64,000 nt of DNA from Streptomyces sp. TRM49041 (GTDB taxonomy: Bacteria > Actinomycetota > Actinomycetes > Streptomycetales > Streptomycetaceae). The position numbers and the translations under genes are program-made. The stretch covers positions 1 through 64,000 of the forward strand of contig NZ_VSRY01000160.1 of assembly GCF_008271805.1 (NCBI RefSeq), written 5' to 3'. Every line of letters starts with the position of its first letter. Position 1 is the stretch's first letter. Below the pieces are notes generated by a model. That model saw only the letters and a list, made by a program, of their open reading frames with translations, was not told where the DNA came from and did not search any database. This document shows, piece by piece, positions 8,707 through 17,591 of the stretch.

Positions 8707-9240
8707 ATGTCTCTTGACGCCCTGAAGTCCGCCATACCGGACTACGCGAAGGACCTGAAGCTGAACCTCGGCTCGGTCATCGGCAACAGCGACCTCCCGC
8801 AGCAACAGCTGTGGGGGACCGTCCTGGCCTGCGCGATCGCCTCGCGTTCGCCGAAGGTGCTGGCGGAGCTGGAGCCGGAGGCGAGGGAGAACCTCAAGCC
8901 CGAGGCGTACACCGCGGCCAAGTCCGCCGCCGCCGTCATGGCGATGAACAACGTCTTCTACCGGACGCGCCACCTGCTCTCCGACCCGGAGTACGGCACG
9001 ATGCGCGCCGGTCTGCGGATGAACGTCATCGGCAACCCGGGCGTGGAGAAGGTCGACTTCGAGCTGTGGTCGCTCGCCGTCTCCGCCATCAACGGCTGCG
9101 GCCAGTGCCTGGACTCGCACGAGCAGGTCCTCCGCAAGGCGGGCGTGGACCGCGAGACGATCCAGGAGGCGTTCAAGATCGCCGCAGTGATCCAGGCGGT
9201 CGGCGCGACGCTGGACGCGGAAGCGGTGCTCGCCGAGTAG
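8707..9240 (+). CDS. ahpD: Alkylhydroperoxidase AhpD
   Basis: The 177-residue protein has the AhpD-fold active site CGQCLDSHE, with the CxxC pair and proton-relay His seen in the family. It reduces oxidised AhpC, using a lipoamide or thioredoxin-like donor. It forms an operon with ahpC (23-base gap) and ends before a strong terminator. The ribosome site is weak, suggesting read-through from ahpC. Confidence 0.96.
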   Translation: MSLDALKSAIPDYAKDLKLNLGSVIGNSDLPQQQLWGTVLACAIASRSPKVLAELEPEARENLKPEAYTAAKSAAAVMAMNNVFYRTRHLLSDPEYGTMRAGLRMNVIGNPGVEKVDFELWSLAVSAINGCGQCLDSHEQVLRKAGVDRETIQEAFKIAAVIQAVGATLDAEAVLAE

Positions 9241-9267
9241 CCGAAGGATCGGCTGTACGCGTACGAA

Positions 9268-9300
9268 GGGGCCTCCCGGCGGAACCCGCCGGGAGGCCCC
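9268..9300. terminator. Intrinsic terminator after ahpCD
   Basis: A perfect 15-bp inverted repeat (9268-9282 / 9286-9300, 3-base loop) is followed by TTCTT, 28 bases after the ahpD stop. It also lies just beyond the stop of the convergent gene at 9311, so it can act in both directions. Confidence 0.85.
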
Positions 9301-9310
9301 TTCTTCGCGT

Positions 9311-10192
9311 TCAGCCGGACGTGGGCGACGCCGACGGCGAGGGTGGGGACGCCGGCGGCGAGGGGGGCGTCGGCGAGGGCGCCGTCCTGAGCCGCCGCAT
9401 CAGCGTCTTCATGTCCTCCACCATGAATTCCCGCACCCCGGCCAGCGCCGCGACCGCCGCGTCGTCCGGCCCCTGGGCCTCGTCCGTCGTGTGGTCGTAC
9501 TCGTAGTACACGTTGACGGACATCGCGAGCACGGCCTGTCCGTCGAGGACGACGAGCTCGGGGTAGATTCCGCCGCCCTGGCTGAAGTACGCCCTCTCGC
9601 CCAGCCCCGGCAGCGGGCTCGGCGACGGACCGTCGCCGAGCAGGGGCTCACCCTCACGCGCCTCGAACTCCGCGTCGGGGTCGGTCTTCTTGTGGAGCTC
9701 GTAGCGGAGGGCCACCTCGTATGTCGCCGGGCCCTCTCCGAGCTGCACCGAGCAGTACCCCCGGCTGAGCGCGTCGTGGTCGGTGGTGTCGTCGTAGCTC
9801 GTCGCGCCCCGCTTGCCGAGGGTGGTGACGAGCGCGGTCAGCGGCGCCTCCGCGCACAAGGCCTCGGTGGTGCGGTAACCGTCCAGGTCGGGGCCGAGCG
9901 TCCGGTACGTGGAAAGACCGGCCGCCCACAGGACGGAGGCGCCCAGTGCGCCGCCGAGCGCCCAGAGCCGGCGCCGACGGCCCCACCGGTTCCCGGCACC
10001 CGCGGGGACGCCGCCCGTCACATCGCCGCGGTCCCGGCCGTCCCGGCCGTCCCGGCCGTACGCGTTACCCCCGTCGCCCCCGTTGTCCCCGTCGTTCCCG
10101 TCGCCGGGGAACCGACCGTCCGGCCGGGCCCCGGTTGCGCCGATGCGTACCGGTTCGCCGTCGTCGCCGATCAGCTCCGGCTCGGATATCAC
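9311..10192 (-). CDS. Membrane-anchored conserved hypothetical protein with Ser/Pro-rich tail
   Basis: The 293-residue protein starts at GTG 10192, overlapping the stop of the AI-2E-family gene by four bases (GTGA), so it is co-translated. It has a Gly/Asp-rich cytoplasmic head with repeated GRDGRD, and one membrane helix (about 81-99: LWALGGALGASVLWAAGL). An extracytoplasmic region with two Cys (LCAEAP, GYCSVQL) follows, then a Ser/Pro repeat tail. No enzymatic motif is seen. I do not recognise a function; the coupling suggests it works with the permease. Confidence 0.8.
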   Translation of the reverse strand: MISEPELIGDDGEPVRIGATGARPDGRFPGDGNDGDNGGDGGNAYGRDGRDGRDRGDVTGGVPAGAGNRWGRRRRLWALGGALGASVLWAAGLSTYRTLGPDLDGYRTTEALCAEAPLTALVTTLGKRGATSYDDTTDHDALSRGYCSVQLGEGPATYEVALRYELHKKTDPDAEFEAREGEPLLGDGPSPSPLPGLGERAYFSQGGGIYPELVVLDGQAVLAMSVNVYYEYDHTTDEAQGPDDAAVAALAGVREFMVEDMKTLMRRLRTAPSPTPPSPPASPPSPSASPTSG

Positions 10193-11628
10193 CTGGGCTC
10201 CTGCCGTTCGGTGCGGCCGGGCGCGGGCGTGGGCGCGATGGCGTAGGCGGTCGCACCGTGCGGCGGGGGCGTCCGGCGCAGGGCCTGTTCCTCGCTGTAC
10301 GCGCGCAGATAGCCGACGACCGTGTTGGTGACCGCGACCAGCGGTACGGCGACGACCGCGCCGCCGATGCCCGCGACGAGGCCGCCGGCGGCGACCGTCA
10401 GGACGACGGCCAGCGGGTGCACCCGTACGGCCCGGCCGAGGATGAACGGCTGCAGCACATGGCCTTCGATCTGCTGCACGGCCAGCACCACGACGAGCAC
10501 CATCAGCGCGGTGAACAGCCCGTTCGTGACGAGGGCGACGACGACCGCGAGGGCGCCCGAGATGACCGCGCCGACGAGCGGGATGAAGGCGAACAGGAAG
10601 ATGAAGACGGCGAGCGGCACCGCCAGCGGCACATCGAGGAAGTAGATGCCGAGCCCGATGAAGATCGCGTCGATGAGGGCGACGATCACCGTGCCGCGTA
10701 CATAGGCGGTGAGGGTGCGCCAGGCGCGCGGCCCGGCGCCCGCGACGCCCGGCCTGGCCTGGCCGGGCACCAGTTTCAGCCACCACTGCCAGACCTTCTT
10801 CCCGTCGTACAGCAGGAAGAGCGTCGAGAACATCGCGAGCAGTATCCCGGTCATCACCTCGACCATGACGGTGACGCCGGTCAGGCCCGCGGAGGTGATC
10901 TCTTCGGTGTTGGTGCCGATGGTGTCGCTGAGGTTCTTCGCGATGTCGTTGATCTGGCTCTCGGTCACATGGAACGGACTGTCCAGCGCCCAGCGCTTCA
11001 GTTCCTCGATGCCGTCCCGGACGCGCGCCGAGACATTGTCGAGGTTGTCCATGACCTGCCACACCACGAACCAGCCGACCAGTCCAATGACGACGAAGCC
11101 GAGGACGGCGGTGACGGCGGTGGCGAGGCCGCGTGGCAGCCCGAGCCGCTTCAGCCGGCTCACGGCGGGCTGCAGCAGGGCGGTGATGAGAAGCGCGGCG
11201 ACGAAGGCGAGCACCACCAGCTGGACCGCGCTGATGATCTTCATCGCCACCCAGAGCGTCCCGGCCAGGACGAGCAGGCGCCAGCCGGCCTCGGCCGCGA
11301 CGCGCATGCCCCACGGTACGGCGGCGGCCGGATCGGGCTTGGCGGCGACGGCGGGTGCGTACGCCGGGGGCGCGGGGATGTGGTCGGGCGCCGCGCTCTC
11401 AGCGCCCGGCGCGCCCTTCATGGGGGCGGCGGCCGGTTCCGGCCCGGGGGCCGCGGCCGGGGAGGGCTGCCCTGACGGGGGCACCGCGGGGGGTCCGGTC
11501 GGGGGTACGCCGACCCCGGCGGCGGCCTCGGCCTCGGCCTCCGCCTGTGCGCGGCGCTCTTCCAGGCGCTGCCCCATCCGGCTCAGTCCGGCTCCCAGCC
11601 GGCCCAGCCACCCTGGCACTCTCGACAT
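10189..11628 (-). CDS. AI-2E family (PF01594-type) transporter
   Basis: The 479-residue protein starts at ATG 11628 behind GGGAAGAG. A long charged and Pro/Ala-rich head (about 125 residues) precedes a membrane domain with roughly eight helices, including the family motif FLFAFIPLVGAVISG and the amphipathic segment between helices. Families named AI-2E include quorum-signal exporters, but also Na+/H+ antiporters and proteins of unknown substrate, so the name gives no function here. It is coupled to the downstream membrane protein by a 4-base overlap. Confidence 0.9.
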   Translation of the reverse strand: MSRVPGWLGRLGAGLSRMGQRLEERRAQAEAEAEAAAGVGVPPTGPPAVPPSGQPSPAAAPGPEPAAAPMKGAPGAESAAPDHIPAPPAYAPAVAAKPDPAAAVPWGMRVAAEAGWRLLVLAGTLWVAMKIISAVQLVVLAFVAALLITALLQPAVSRLKRLGLPRGLATAVTAVLGFVVIGLVGWFVVWQVMDNLDNVSARVRDGIEELKRWALDSPFHVTESQINDIAKNLSDTIGTNTEEITSAGLTGVTVMVEVMTGILLAMFSTLFLLYDGKKVWQWWLKLVPGQARPGVAGAGPRAWRTLTAYVRGTVIVALIDAIFIGLGIYFLDVPLAVPLAVFIFLFAFIPLVGAVISGALAVVVALVTNGLFTALMVLVVVLAVQQIEGHVLQPFILGRAVRVHPLAVVLTVAAGGLVAGIGGAVVAVPLVAVTNTVVGYLRAYSEEQALRRTPPPHGATAYAIAPTPAPGRTERQEPR

Positions 11629-11692
11629 GCTCTTCCCTCTTCCCCCGCCACTCCTTCCGGAGTTCCGGCCCCCCGAAGGTACACGCACGGAA

Positions 11693-11717
11693 CCCCCCAC
11701 CGTAGGACGGTGGGGGG
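11693..11717. terminator. Intrinsic terminator after the transglycosylase gene
   Basis: A perfect 11-bp inverted repeat (CCCCCCACCGT, loop AGG, ACGGTGGGGGG) lies 24 bases beyond the transglycosylase stop on the minus strand. It also separates that gene from the AI-2E-family gene downstream. Confidence 0.8.
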
Positions 11718-11740
11718 CTCCGGAAAGTTGAGCGCGGGGC

Positions 11741-12430
11741 TCAGTACCACTTGTTGGCCTGCCAGAACGACCAGGCGCCGCAGGGGCTGCCGTACCGCTC
11801 GTTCATGTAGTTCAGGCCCCACTTGATCTGGGTGGCCGGGTTGGTCCGCCAGTCGTCGCCCGCGGACGCCATCTTGGAGCCCGGGAGGGCCTGGACCAGG
11901 CCGTATGCGCCGGAGGAGGGGTTCTGGGCGCGGTAGTTCCAGCTGGACTCGTGGTCCACTATGTTGCTGAAGCACTGGAACTGGTCGCCCGGCACCATCT
12001 GCCGGGCCATCGCCTGTACCTCGGCGACCGAGTACGAGGACTGGGCGGCGAAGCTCGAGGCGTCGCGCACCGCGTTGCGGCTGGCGCGCTCCCGCTCCTT
12101 GCGCTCCTGCTCGGCCTTCTCCTCCGCGGCGGCCTTCTTCGCCTCGGCATCCTTGGCCGCCTGGACACGCGCGGCCTCCCAGGCGGACTGCTGGGCAGCC
12201 GAATCGGCTGCGGCAGCCTGCGCCTCGGCCTGCTGCGTCAGCGACGCGACCTGCACCTGGGCGTGCTCACCGACGGGTATGTCCGCCAGGAGCGTCGCGT
12301 CGGATGCGGTCGCCTCGAACTTCTCGTCCGTCGCCTGCGGATTGCCCGCGGCGACACCGACGACGGCGCCCACAGTGGTGACCGCGGTGGCGGACGCCAC
12401 CGCGAATCCCCGGACCGAGATCCGGCTCAC
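11741..12430 (-). CDS. Secreted lytic transglycosylase-like protein (SLT/Rpf-like fold)
   Basis: GTG 12430 follows GGAAGGAA and gives 229 residues. A signal-like segment (about 8-30) precedes an Ala/Glu/Lys-rich coiled coil (about 60-125). The C-terminal lysozyme-fold domain contains IVDHESSWN with the catalytic Glu, then GAYGLVQALPGSKM and NPATQIKWGLNYM. The family cleaves the glycan strand of peptidoglycan and is common in Streptomyces, often tied to growth and germination. The gene has an unusually long leader (12431-12834), suggesting post-transcriptional or promoter-level control. Confidence 0.92.
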   Translation of the reverse strand: MSRISVRGFAVASATAVTTVGAVVGVAAGNPQATDEKFEATASDATLLADIPVGEHAQVQVASLTQQAEAQAAAADSAAQQSAWEAARVQAAKDAEAKKAAAEEKAEQERKERERASRNAVRDASSFAAQSSYSVAEVQAMARQMVPGDQFQCFSNIVDHESSWNYRAQNPSSGAYGLVQALPGSKMASAGDDWRTNPATQIKWGLNYMNERYGSPCGAWSFWQANKWY

Positions 12431-12834
12431 ACGGTTTCCTTCCAGCACCGCCCGCACAGGTGACCTCGCGGGCGCGATCGTGCCCCTGACACTGGTCCCC
12501 CCACTCGCTGGGTCACGGGGGACACGGGCCCGGTCGGCAACTCCCCTGCGGGAGCACCGCGTGGTGCTTCGGGCGGCATACGGCGGACGACTGTTGAGTT
12601 GTGACTGCCACGGGTCCGTGAGGATGTGGCTCTGCCGCATGCGGGGCCTGACGGAAGCAAGACTCTGCCGGAAGGCGACAGCGCAAGGCAATTCCTGGTT
12701 ACGTGTGAAAGCTCACACCTCGCCTGTCACAGGAGTTTTGACGAAACAGGCGCGCGACACGACGCCGCCCGGCTAAGCTCTCACGCTTCGCCGGGCGGCA
12801 CCAACTCCGTTATGCACCTTCTGTTTGGACCGGG
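12431..12834 (-). promoter_or_regulatory. Long 5' region of the transglycosylase gene
   Basis: This 404-base stretch holds no convincing gene. A hairpin-forming repeat (12764-12772 / 12791-12799) close to the phoH stop may terminate phoH. A perfect palindrome GTGTGA-AAGC-TCACAC at 12703-12718 contains GTG-N6-CAC, compatible with Crp-family sites in Streptomyces. Nearer the start codon, a CGCCCGC / GCGGGCG stem could fold in the leader. I looked for the ydaO (cyclic-di-AMP) riboswitch often found ahead of such hydrolases and did not see its conserved segments. Confidence 0.4.
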
Positions 12835-14157
12835 CTAGATATGCCCCTCCTCGAGCATTTCGGTCACGAGTGCGGCGATCTGAGAGCGCTCGGAGCGGTT
12901 GAGCGTGACGTGTGCGAAGAGCGGATGCCCCTTCAGCTTCTCGACGACCGCGACGACTCCGTCGTACCGCCCCACCCGCAGGTTGTCGCGCTGCGCGACA
13001 TCATGCGTGAGGACAACTCGGGAATCCGCCCCGATCCTGGACAACACGGTCAGCAGCACATTGCGTTCGAGGGACTGCGACTCGTCGACGATGACGAACG
13101 CGTCGTGGAGGGAGCGGCCCCGGATATGGGTGAGCGGGAGGACCTCCAGCATGTTGCGGGCCGTGATCTCCTCGATGACCTCGCGGGACGTGACCGCGGA
13201 CAGCGTGTCGAACACCGCCTGCGCCCAGGGGTTCATCTTCTCGGCCTCGGTGCCCGGCAGATAGCCGAGCTCCTGGCCGCCCACCGCGTACAGCGGCCGG
13301 AACACCATGACCTTCCGGTGCTGGCGGCGCTCGAGTACGGCTTCGAGGCCGGCGCAGAGCGCGAGCGCGGACTTGCCGGTGCCGGCCCGGCCGCCCAGCG
13401 ACACGATGCCCACGTCCGGGTCGAGCAGCAGGTCCAGCGCGATGCGCTGCTCGGCGCTGCGGCCGCGGATGCCGAACGCCTCCCGGTCGCCGCGCACCAG
13501 CCGTACGGTGCCGTCGGGGGTGACCCGGCCGAGGGCCTTGCCGCGCTCGGACTGGAGCACGAGGCCGGTGTGCACCGGCAGGTCGGCCGCCTCCGGTACG
13601 TACAGCGTCTCCTCACTGAACAGCAGGTCCACCTGTTCGGCGGAGAGCGGCACCTCGCACATGCCGGTCCAGCCGGACTCGGTGATGGCGAGCTCGGCGC
13701 GGTACTCCTCGGCGAGGAGGCCGACGGAGGACGCCTTGATACGGAGCGGCAGGTCCTTGGAGACGACGGTGACGTCGTACCCCTCGGCCTGGAGGTTGCG
13801 CGCGACGGCGAGGATGCGCGAGTCGTTGTCGCCGAGGCGGTAGCCCACCGGGAGGACACCCGGGTCCGAGTGGTTGAGCTCCACGCGCAGGGTCCCACCG
13901 AGGTCGCCGACGGTGATGGGAGCGTCGAGGCGCCCGTAGCGGACGCGCATGTCGTCCAGCAGACGGAGTGCCTGCCGGGCGAAGTACCCGAGCTCCGGGT
14001 GGTGCCTCTTGGCCTCCAGTTCCGTCACCACGACGATGGGCAGCACGACCTCGTGCTCCTCGAAGCGGGTCAGGGCGTTGGGGTCGGCCAGCAGGACGCT
14101 GGTGTCGAGAACGTAGGTGCGCCGGTCGTTCATGCGGCGCTTAGTGCTGGTCACCAC
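12835..14157 (-). CDS. phoH: PhoH family protein (PIN domain fused to PhoH ATPase)
   Basis: The 440-residue protein starts at GTG 14157. The N-terminal PIN ribonuclease domain (about 12-150) has Asp residues in LDTSVLLADP and GDNDSRILAVA. The C-terminal PhoH ATPase has Walker A GRAGTGKS (about 262) and Walker B DAFVIVDESQS. PIN-PhoH2 proteins are RNA-processing ATPases and helicases in actinobacteria. The ribosome site is weak; an ATG at 14133 is an alternative start. It is transcribed in the same direction as uppS, with a 329-base spacer. Confidence 0.94.
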   Translation of the reverse strand: MVTSTKRRMNDRRTYVLDTSVLLADPNALTRFEEHEVVLPIVVVTELEAKRHHPELGYFARQALRLLDDMRVRYGRLDAPITVGDLGGTLRVELNHSDPGVLPVGYRLGDNDSRILAVARNLQAEGYDVTVVSKDLPLRIKASSVGLLAEEYRAELAITESGWTGMCEVPLSAEQVDLLFSEETLYVPEAADLPVHTGLVLQSERGKALGRVTPDGTVRLVRGDREAFGIRGRSAEQRIALDLLLDPDVGIVSLGGRAGTGKSALALCAGLEAVLERRQHRKVMVFRPLYAVGGQELGYLPGTEAEKMNPWAQAVFDTLSAVTSREVIEEITARNMLEVLPLTHIRGRSLHDAFVIVDESQSLERNVLLTVLSRIGADSRVVLTHDVAQRDNLRVGRYDGVVAVVEKLKGHPLFAHVTLNRSERSQIAALVTEMLEEGHI

Positions 14158-14486
14158 GGTAGGGACAGACCCCCTCTATGGATGCGCATGAGGTTGGTGT
14201 GCGACTGCGACGCCGTCGCGGGGGGATGGACCGGGGTCGGGCTCGATGCGCAGGCCGCGGCACCGGCCCTCCGCTTCGGCCGTACGCCTGTCTCTGCACG
14301 GTCGTCCTGGTGCAAAGGGCCTCCCGGGCGAGCGGGCTCCGTACCGCTCACTCTTGAAGGGGGTATGCCCGCGATGACGCACGGCCATGCCCGGAACGCC
14401 GATGGCATATGACACCCCGTCGGATGCCCCCGCCCGGACGGCGGGGACGGCATCTTCTCGCGGCGGGGTCCTGGGAGGTGCCCTGG
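14158..14486. other. Intergenic region between uppS and phoH, no convincing gene
   Basis: Short frames on both strands here lack ribosome sites and recognisable domains. The region probably contains the uppS 3' end signal and the phoH promoter. I see no clear terminator hairpin or operator. Confidence 0.4.
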
Positions 14487-15248
14487 TCAGGTGCCGTAGC
14501 GGCGGTGGCGGGCGGCGTAGTCGCGGAGGGCCCGGAGGAAGTCGACCTTACGGAAGGCCGGCCAGTGGACCTCGCAGAAGTAGTACTCCGAGTGCGCGCT
14601 CTGCCAGAGCATGAAGCCCGACAGGCGCTGTTCACCGCTCGTGCGGATCACGAGGTCCGGGTCCGGCTGCCCCCGCGTGTACAGGTGTTCGGAGATCAGA
14701 TCGATGTCGACGACCTCCGCCAGCTCCTCGAAGGTCGTGCCCTTCTCGGCGTGGTCCAGCAGCAGGGAGCGGACCGCGTCCGCGATCTCCTGGCGGCCGC
14801 CGTACCCCACGGCCACGTTGACGAGTATCCCGTCGATGTGGCGGGTCGACTCCTCCGCCTCCTTGAGGACCCTCTGGGTGCGCGCGGGCAGCAGGTCGGG
14901 GGTGCCCACGTGGTGCACCCGCCAGCGGCCGTCCGCGGCGATGGTCCGGACCGCGTCCTCGATGATGCCGAGGAGCGGGACGAGCTGCTTCTCGGGCCGG
15001 TTCAGATTGTCCGTGGAGAGCATCCAGAGCGTGACGACCTCGACGTCCGTCTCCGTGCACCAGCCGAGCATTTCCATGATCTTGCTGGCCCCGGCCTTGT
15101 GGCCCTGCTCGGGCGTGCCGCCGGACGCCTTCGCCCAGCGCCGGTTGCCGTCGAGGATGACGCCGATGTGCTTGGGCACCTGGGCGTGGTCGAGGCGGCC
15201 CTCCACCCGGCGCGCGTAGAGCCTGTACACCAGGTCGCGCAAGTTCAC
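14487..15248 (-). CDS. uppS: Isoprenyl transferase (undecaprenyl diphosphate synthase)
   Basis: The chosen start is GTG 15248, because GAGAGGTGA lies at proper distance upstream; GTG 15257 is an alternative. The 253-residue cis-prenyltransferase has the diphosphate-binding motif GVILDGNRRWA (catalytic Asp) and the conserved GQPDPDLVIRTSGEQRLSGF region. It condenses isopentenyl diphosphate into the C55 lipid carrier for peptidoglycan and other wall glycans. Actinobacteria often carry more than one cis-prenyltransferase, so product length is inferred. Confidence 0.93.
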   Translation of the reverse strand: MNLRDLVYRLYARRVEGRLDHAQVPKHIGVILDGNRRWAKASGGTPEQGHKAGASKIMEMLGWCTETDVEVVTLWMLSTDNLNRPEKQLVPLLGIIEDAVRTIAADGRWRVHHVGTPDLLPARTQRVLKEAEESTRHIDGILVNVAVGYGGRQEIADAVRSLLLDHAEKGTTFEELAEVVDIDLISEHLYTRGQPDPDLVIRTSGEQRLSGFMLWQSAHSEYYFCEVHWPAFRKVDFLRALRDYAARHRRYGT

Positions 15249-15363
15249 CGATCTCACCTCTCGCCTTCGGGGCCGCGGCCGTCCCCGAGGCCCGCCACAT
15301 TACTGGGCCCGGGCGGTGGCGGCCCAACCCGGGATGTCACAGGTCCGTGATAGGGAAAACGGC

Positions 15364-16410
15364 ATGCCTGATTCCCCGATGTCTTCCCTCTACAGCGCCG
15401 CCGACGACCGGTACGACTCGATGGAGTACCGCCGTACCGGCCGCAGCGGCCTCAAGCTGCCCGCCATTTCGCTGGGCCTCTGGCACAACTTCGGCGACGA
15501 CCGCACCCTGTCGTCGCAGCGCGCCATTCTGCGCCGCGCCTTCGATCTGGGCGTGACCCATTTCGACCTGGCGAACAACTACGGCCCGCCGCCCGGCTCC
15601 GCCGAGCTGAACTTCGGCAAGATCTTCGCGCAGGACTTCCGGCCCTACCGGGACGAGATGGTCGTATCCACCAAGGCCGGCTATCTGATGCATCCCGGGC
15701 CCTACGGCGAGTGGGGGTCCCGCAAGTATCTGCTGTCGTCGCTCGACGCGTCCCTGAAGCGGATGGGCGTCGACTACGTCGACATCTTCTATTCGCACCG
15801 CTTCGACCGGAACACCCCGCTCGAGGAGACGATGGGCGCGCTGGCGTCCGCCGTGCGGCAGGGCAAGGCGCTGTACGTGGGCGTGTCGTCGTACAGCAGC
15901 GAGCAGACCGCCGAGGCGGCGCGGCTGCTCCGTGAGATGGGCGTCCCGGCGCTGATCCACCAGCCGTCCTACTCGATGATCAACCGGTGGACGGAGGAGG
16001 ACGCCCTCCTCGACACGCTGGAGGCGGAGGGCATGGGCTGCATCTCCTTCGCGCCGCTCGCCCAGGGCCTGCTCACCGACAAGTACCTGAAGGGCGTCCC
16101 GGAGGGCTCGCGGGCCTCGCTGGGCAAGTCGCTGGACCCGAACCTCCTGTCGGAGGACGTCGTACGGCGGCTGCACGGCCTCGACGAGATCGCGCGGCGC
16201 CGGGGCCAGTCGCTGGCACAGCTGGCGCTGACGTGGGTGCTGCGGGACGAGCGGATGACATCGGCGCTGATCGGCGCGTCCAGCGTGCGGCAGCTGGAGC
16301 AGAACGTCGCCGCGCTGGGCGGATCGCCGCTGACCGAGGAGGAGTTGAAGGAGATCGACACCTTCGCCGTGGACACCGCCGGGACGAACATCTGGGCCGC
16401 GCGGAGCTGA
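15364..16410 (+). CDS. Aldo/keto reductase, YghZ (L-glyceraldehyde-3-phosphate reductase) group
   Basis: ATG 15364 follows AGGGAAAA and yields 348 residues; ATG 15379 is an alternative. The NADPH-dependent TIM-barrel enzyme has catalytic residues in GVTHFDLANNYG (Asp, Tyr), VVSTKAGY (Lys) and DIFYSHRFD (His). The ending IGASSVRQLEQNVAAL is the cofactor-binding segment. The WHNFGD and YGPPPGSAE motifs match the YghZ group, which detoxifies L-GAP and methylglyoxal. It is divergent from uppS and ends before a strong terminator. Confidence 0.93.
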   Translation: MPDSPMSSLYSAADDRYDSMEYRRTGRSGLKLPAISLGLWHNFGDDRTLSSQRAILRRAFDLGVTHFDLANNYGPPPGSAELNFGKIFAQDFRPYRDEMVVSTKAGYLMHPGPYGEWGSRKYLLSSLDASLKRMGVDYVDIFYSHRFDRNTPLEETMGALASAVRQGKALYVGVSSYSSEQTAEAARLLREMGVPALIHQPSYSMINRWTEEDALLDTLEAEGMGCISFAPLAQGLLTDKYLKGVPEGSRASLGKSLDPNLLSEDVVRRLHGLDEIARRRGQSLAQLALTWVLRDERMTSALIGASSVRQLEQNVAALGGSPLTEEELKEIDTFAVDTAGTNIWAARS

Positions 16411-16445
16411 CCGGCGGGAACGGCTGGAATCCGGCACAGAGAAAA

Positions 16446-16481
16446 CGGGCCGGTCCGTGGGGGGGGATACGGACCGGCCCG
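16446..16481. terminator. Intrinsic terminator after the aldo/keto reductase
   Basis: A perfect 13-bp inverted repeat (16446-16458 / 16469-16481) has a 10-base G-rich loop and lies 35 bases beyond the stop codon. Confidence 0.82.
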
Positions 16482-16668
16482 AGGGGGGGGTTTCCACCAT
16501 AACCCTTCGTAAGTGATGCTGGGTGCCACGACATGCCGTCGTTACGCTCCGAAAGTGCGCGACTGCGGTGCGAACACGGATTCCGGCCCCCCGGCGGCCG
16601 CGGCGGTGTCCTCCCCAGGAGGGACCCCGGAGCCGAGGCTCAAGGTTGACGCGAGGGGTGGCGGGCGG

Positions 16669-17400
16669 CTAGGAGCCGGCGAGCGCTCCGAGGAGCAGGC
16701 CGAGCAGGGTGCCGCACATCATGAACGGCCCGAACGGGATCACGCTCTTGCGGGTCGCGCGCCGCAGGACGACGAGCCCGAGGCCGTACGCCGCGCCGAA
16801 CAGGAATCCGGCGAAGGCGCCCACGAGGAGCACACCCCAGCCGTACCAGCCGAGCGCCGCGCCCAGGGAGAGGGCGAGCTTCACGTCGCCGAAGCCCATG
16901 CCGTTCGGGTTGACGAGGAAGAGCAGGAAGTAGGCGCCGCCCAGGGCGAGCCCGCCCAGCACGGCGAGCCGCCAGGAGCCGGCGTGCCCGGGAAGAAGCG
17001 CGGCGGCGCCCAGCAGGAGCGGGGCCGCGGCGGCGAGCGACAGGGTGAGACGGTCGGGCAGCCGGTGCACACGCCGGTCGACGACCGCGAGGAGCAGTGC
17101 CACCGGCGCGAGGAGCAGCCACACGGCCAGTTCGGGGCGGGGGCCGGTGGCAGCGGCGAGTACGGCGCACACGGCCGCACCGAGCAGCGGCACGGCCGCG
17201 GCACGGGCGGCGGGCGCGCAGCCGGTACAGCGCGCGGGCCCCAGCCAGCCACGCGCCCCCGGTACGTAGCCGTGACCGGCGGGGCAGGCGTCACGCCACC
17301 CCTCCCCCGGTTCCACGGCGAGCCGATACGCGGCCCGCGGCACAAGCGTCCCGGCTGCGGCACCCCAGAGGGCGGCGACGGCGATCAAGGTGACGTACAC
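16669..17400 (-). CDS. Prepilin peptidase (A24 family) of the Tad pilus system
   Basis: GTG 17400 with AAGG upstream gives 243 residues; an upstream in-frame ATG (around 17436) is possible but overlaps the palindrome noted at 17436-17451. Multiple membrane helices surround the two catalytic Asp motifs, VVDRRVHRLPD and GMGFGDVKLAL (FGDxK signature). A Cys-containing cytosolic loop (CPAGH...CTGC) resembles the zinc-binding loop of full-length PilD-type enzymes. It should cleave the Flp pilin encoded at 22700-22933. It is unlinked to the main tad operon but shares an upstream palindrome with the pilin gene. Confidence 0.92.
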   Translation of the reverse strand: MYVTLIAVAALWGAAAGTLVPRAAYRLAVEPGEGWRDACPAGHGYVPGARGWLGPARCTGCAPAARAAAVPLLGAAVCAVLAAATGPRPELAVWLLLAPVALLLAVVDRRVHRLPDRLTLSLAAAAPLLLGAAALLPGHAGSWRLAVLGGLALGGAYFLLFLVNPNGMGFGDVKLALSLGAALGWYGWGVLLVGAFAGFLFGAAYGLGLVVLRRATRKSVIPFGPFMMCGTLLGLLLGALAGS

Positions 17401-17435
17401 AGCGCAGACCTTAGGAGGGCACGGCGGGCAGGTCA

Positions 17436-17451
17436 TGGGCCCGGGGGCCCA
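17436..17451. promoter_or_regulatory. TGGGCCC-N2-GGGCCCA palindrome upstream of prepilin peptidase
   Basis: Perfect 7-bp inverted repeats separated by two bases lie 36 bases ahead of the prepilin peptidase GTG. The same 16-bp layout, with similar flanks (TCA before, AA and GCGGG after), occurs at 23057-23072 upstream of the Flp pilin gene. This is a candidate shared regulator site. Confidence 0.55.
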
Positions 17452-17591
17452 AAAGCGGGGTGCGGTGGGGCGGGGCAGGCCGGGTGTCGGGGCCAGGCGG
17501 GGCGGGAGGTCCGGGGCAGGCGGACCCGGGCCCGGGTAAAGGTGGGGCAAGGAGCGGCGGGCGGACCGTGGGGCGGTCTAGCGTGCCCGGT

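Noticed and set aside
10189..11628. AI-2 quorum-sensing exporter
   Set aside because: The family name is historical; no AI-2 synthesis or sensing gene is nearby, and many members transport other substrates.
12431..12834. Cyclic-di-AMP (ydaO) riboswitch ahead of the transglycosylase
   Set aside because: Expected from related genes, but the conserved segments of the motif could not be found when reading the minus strand.
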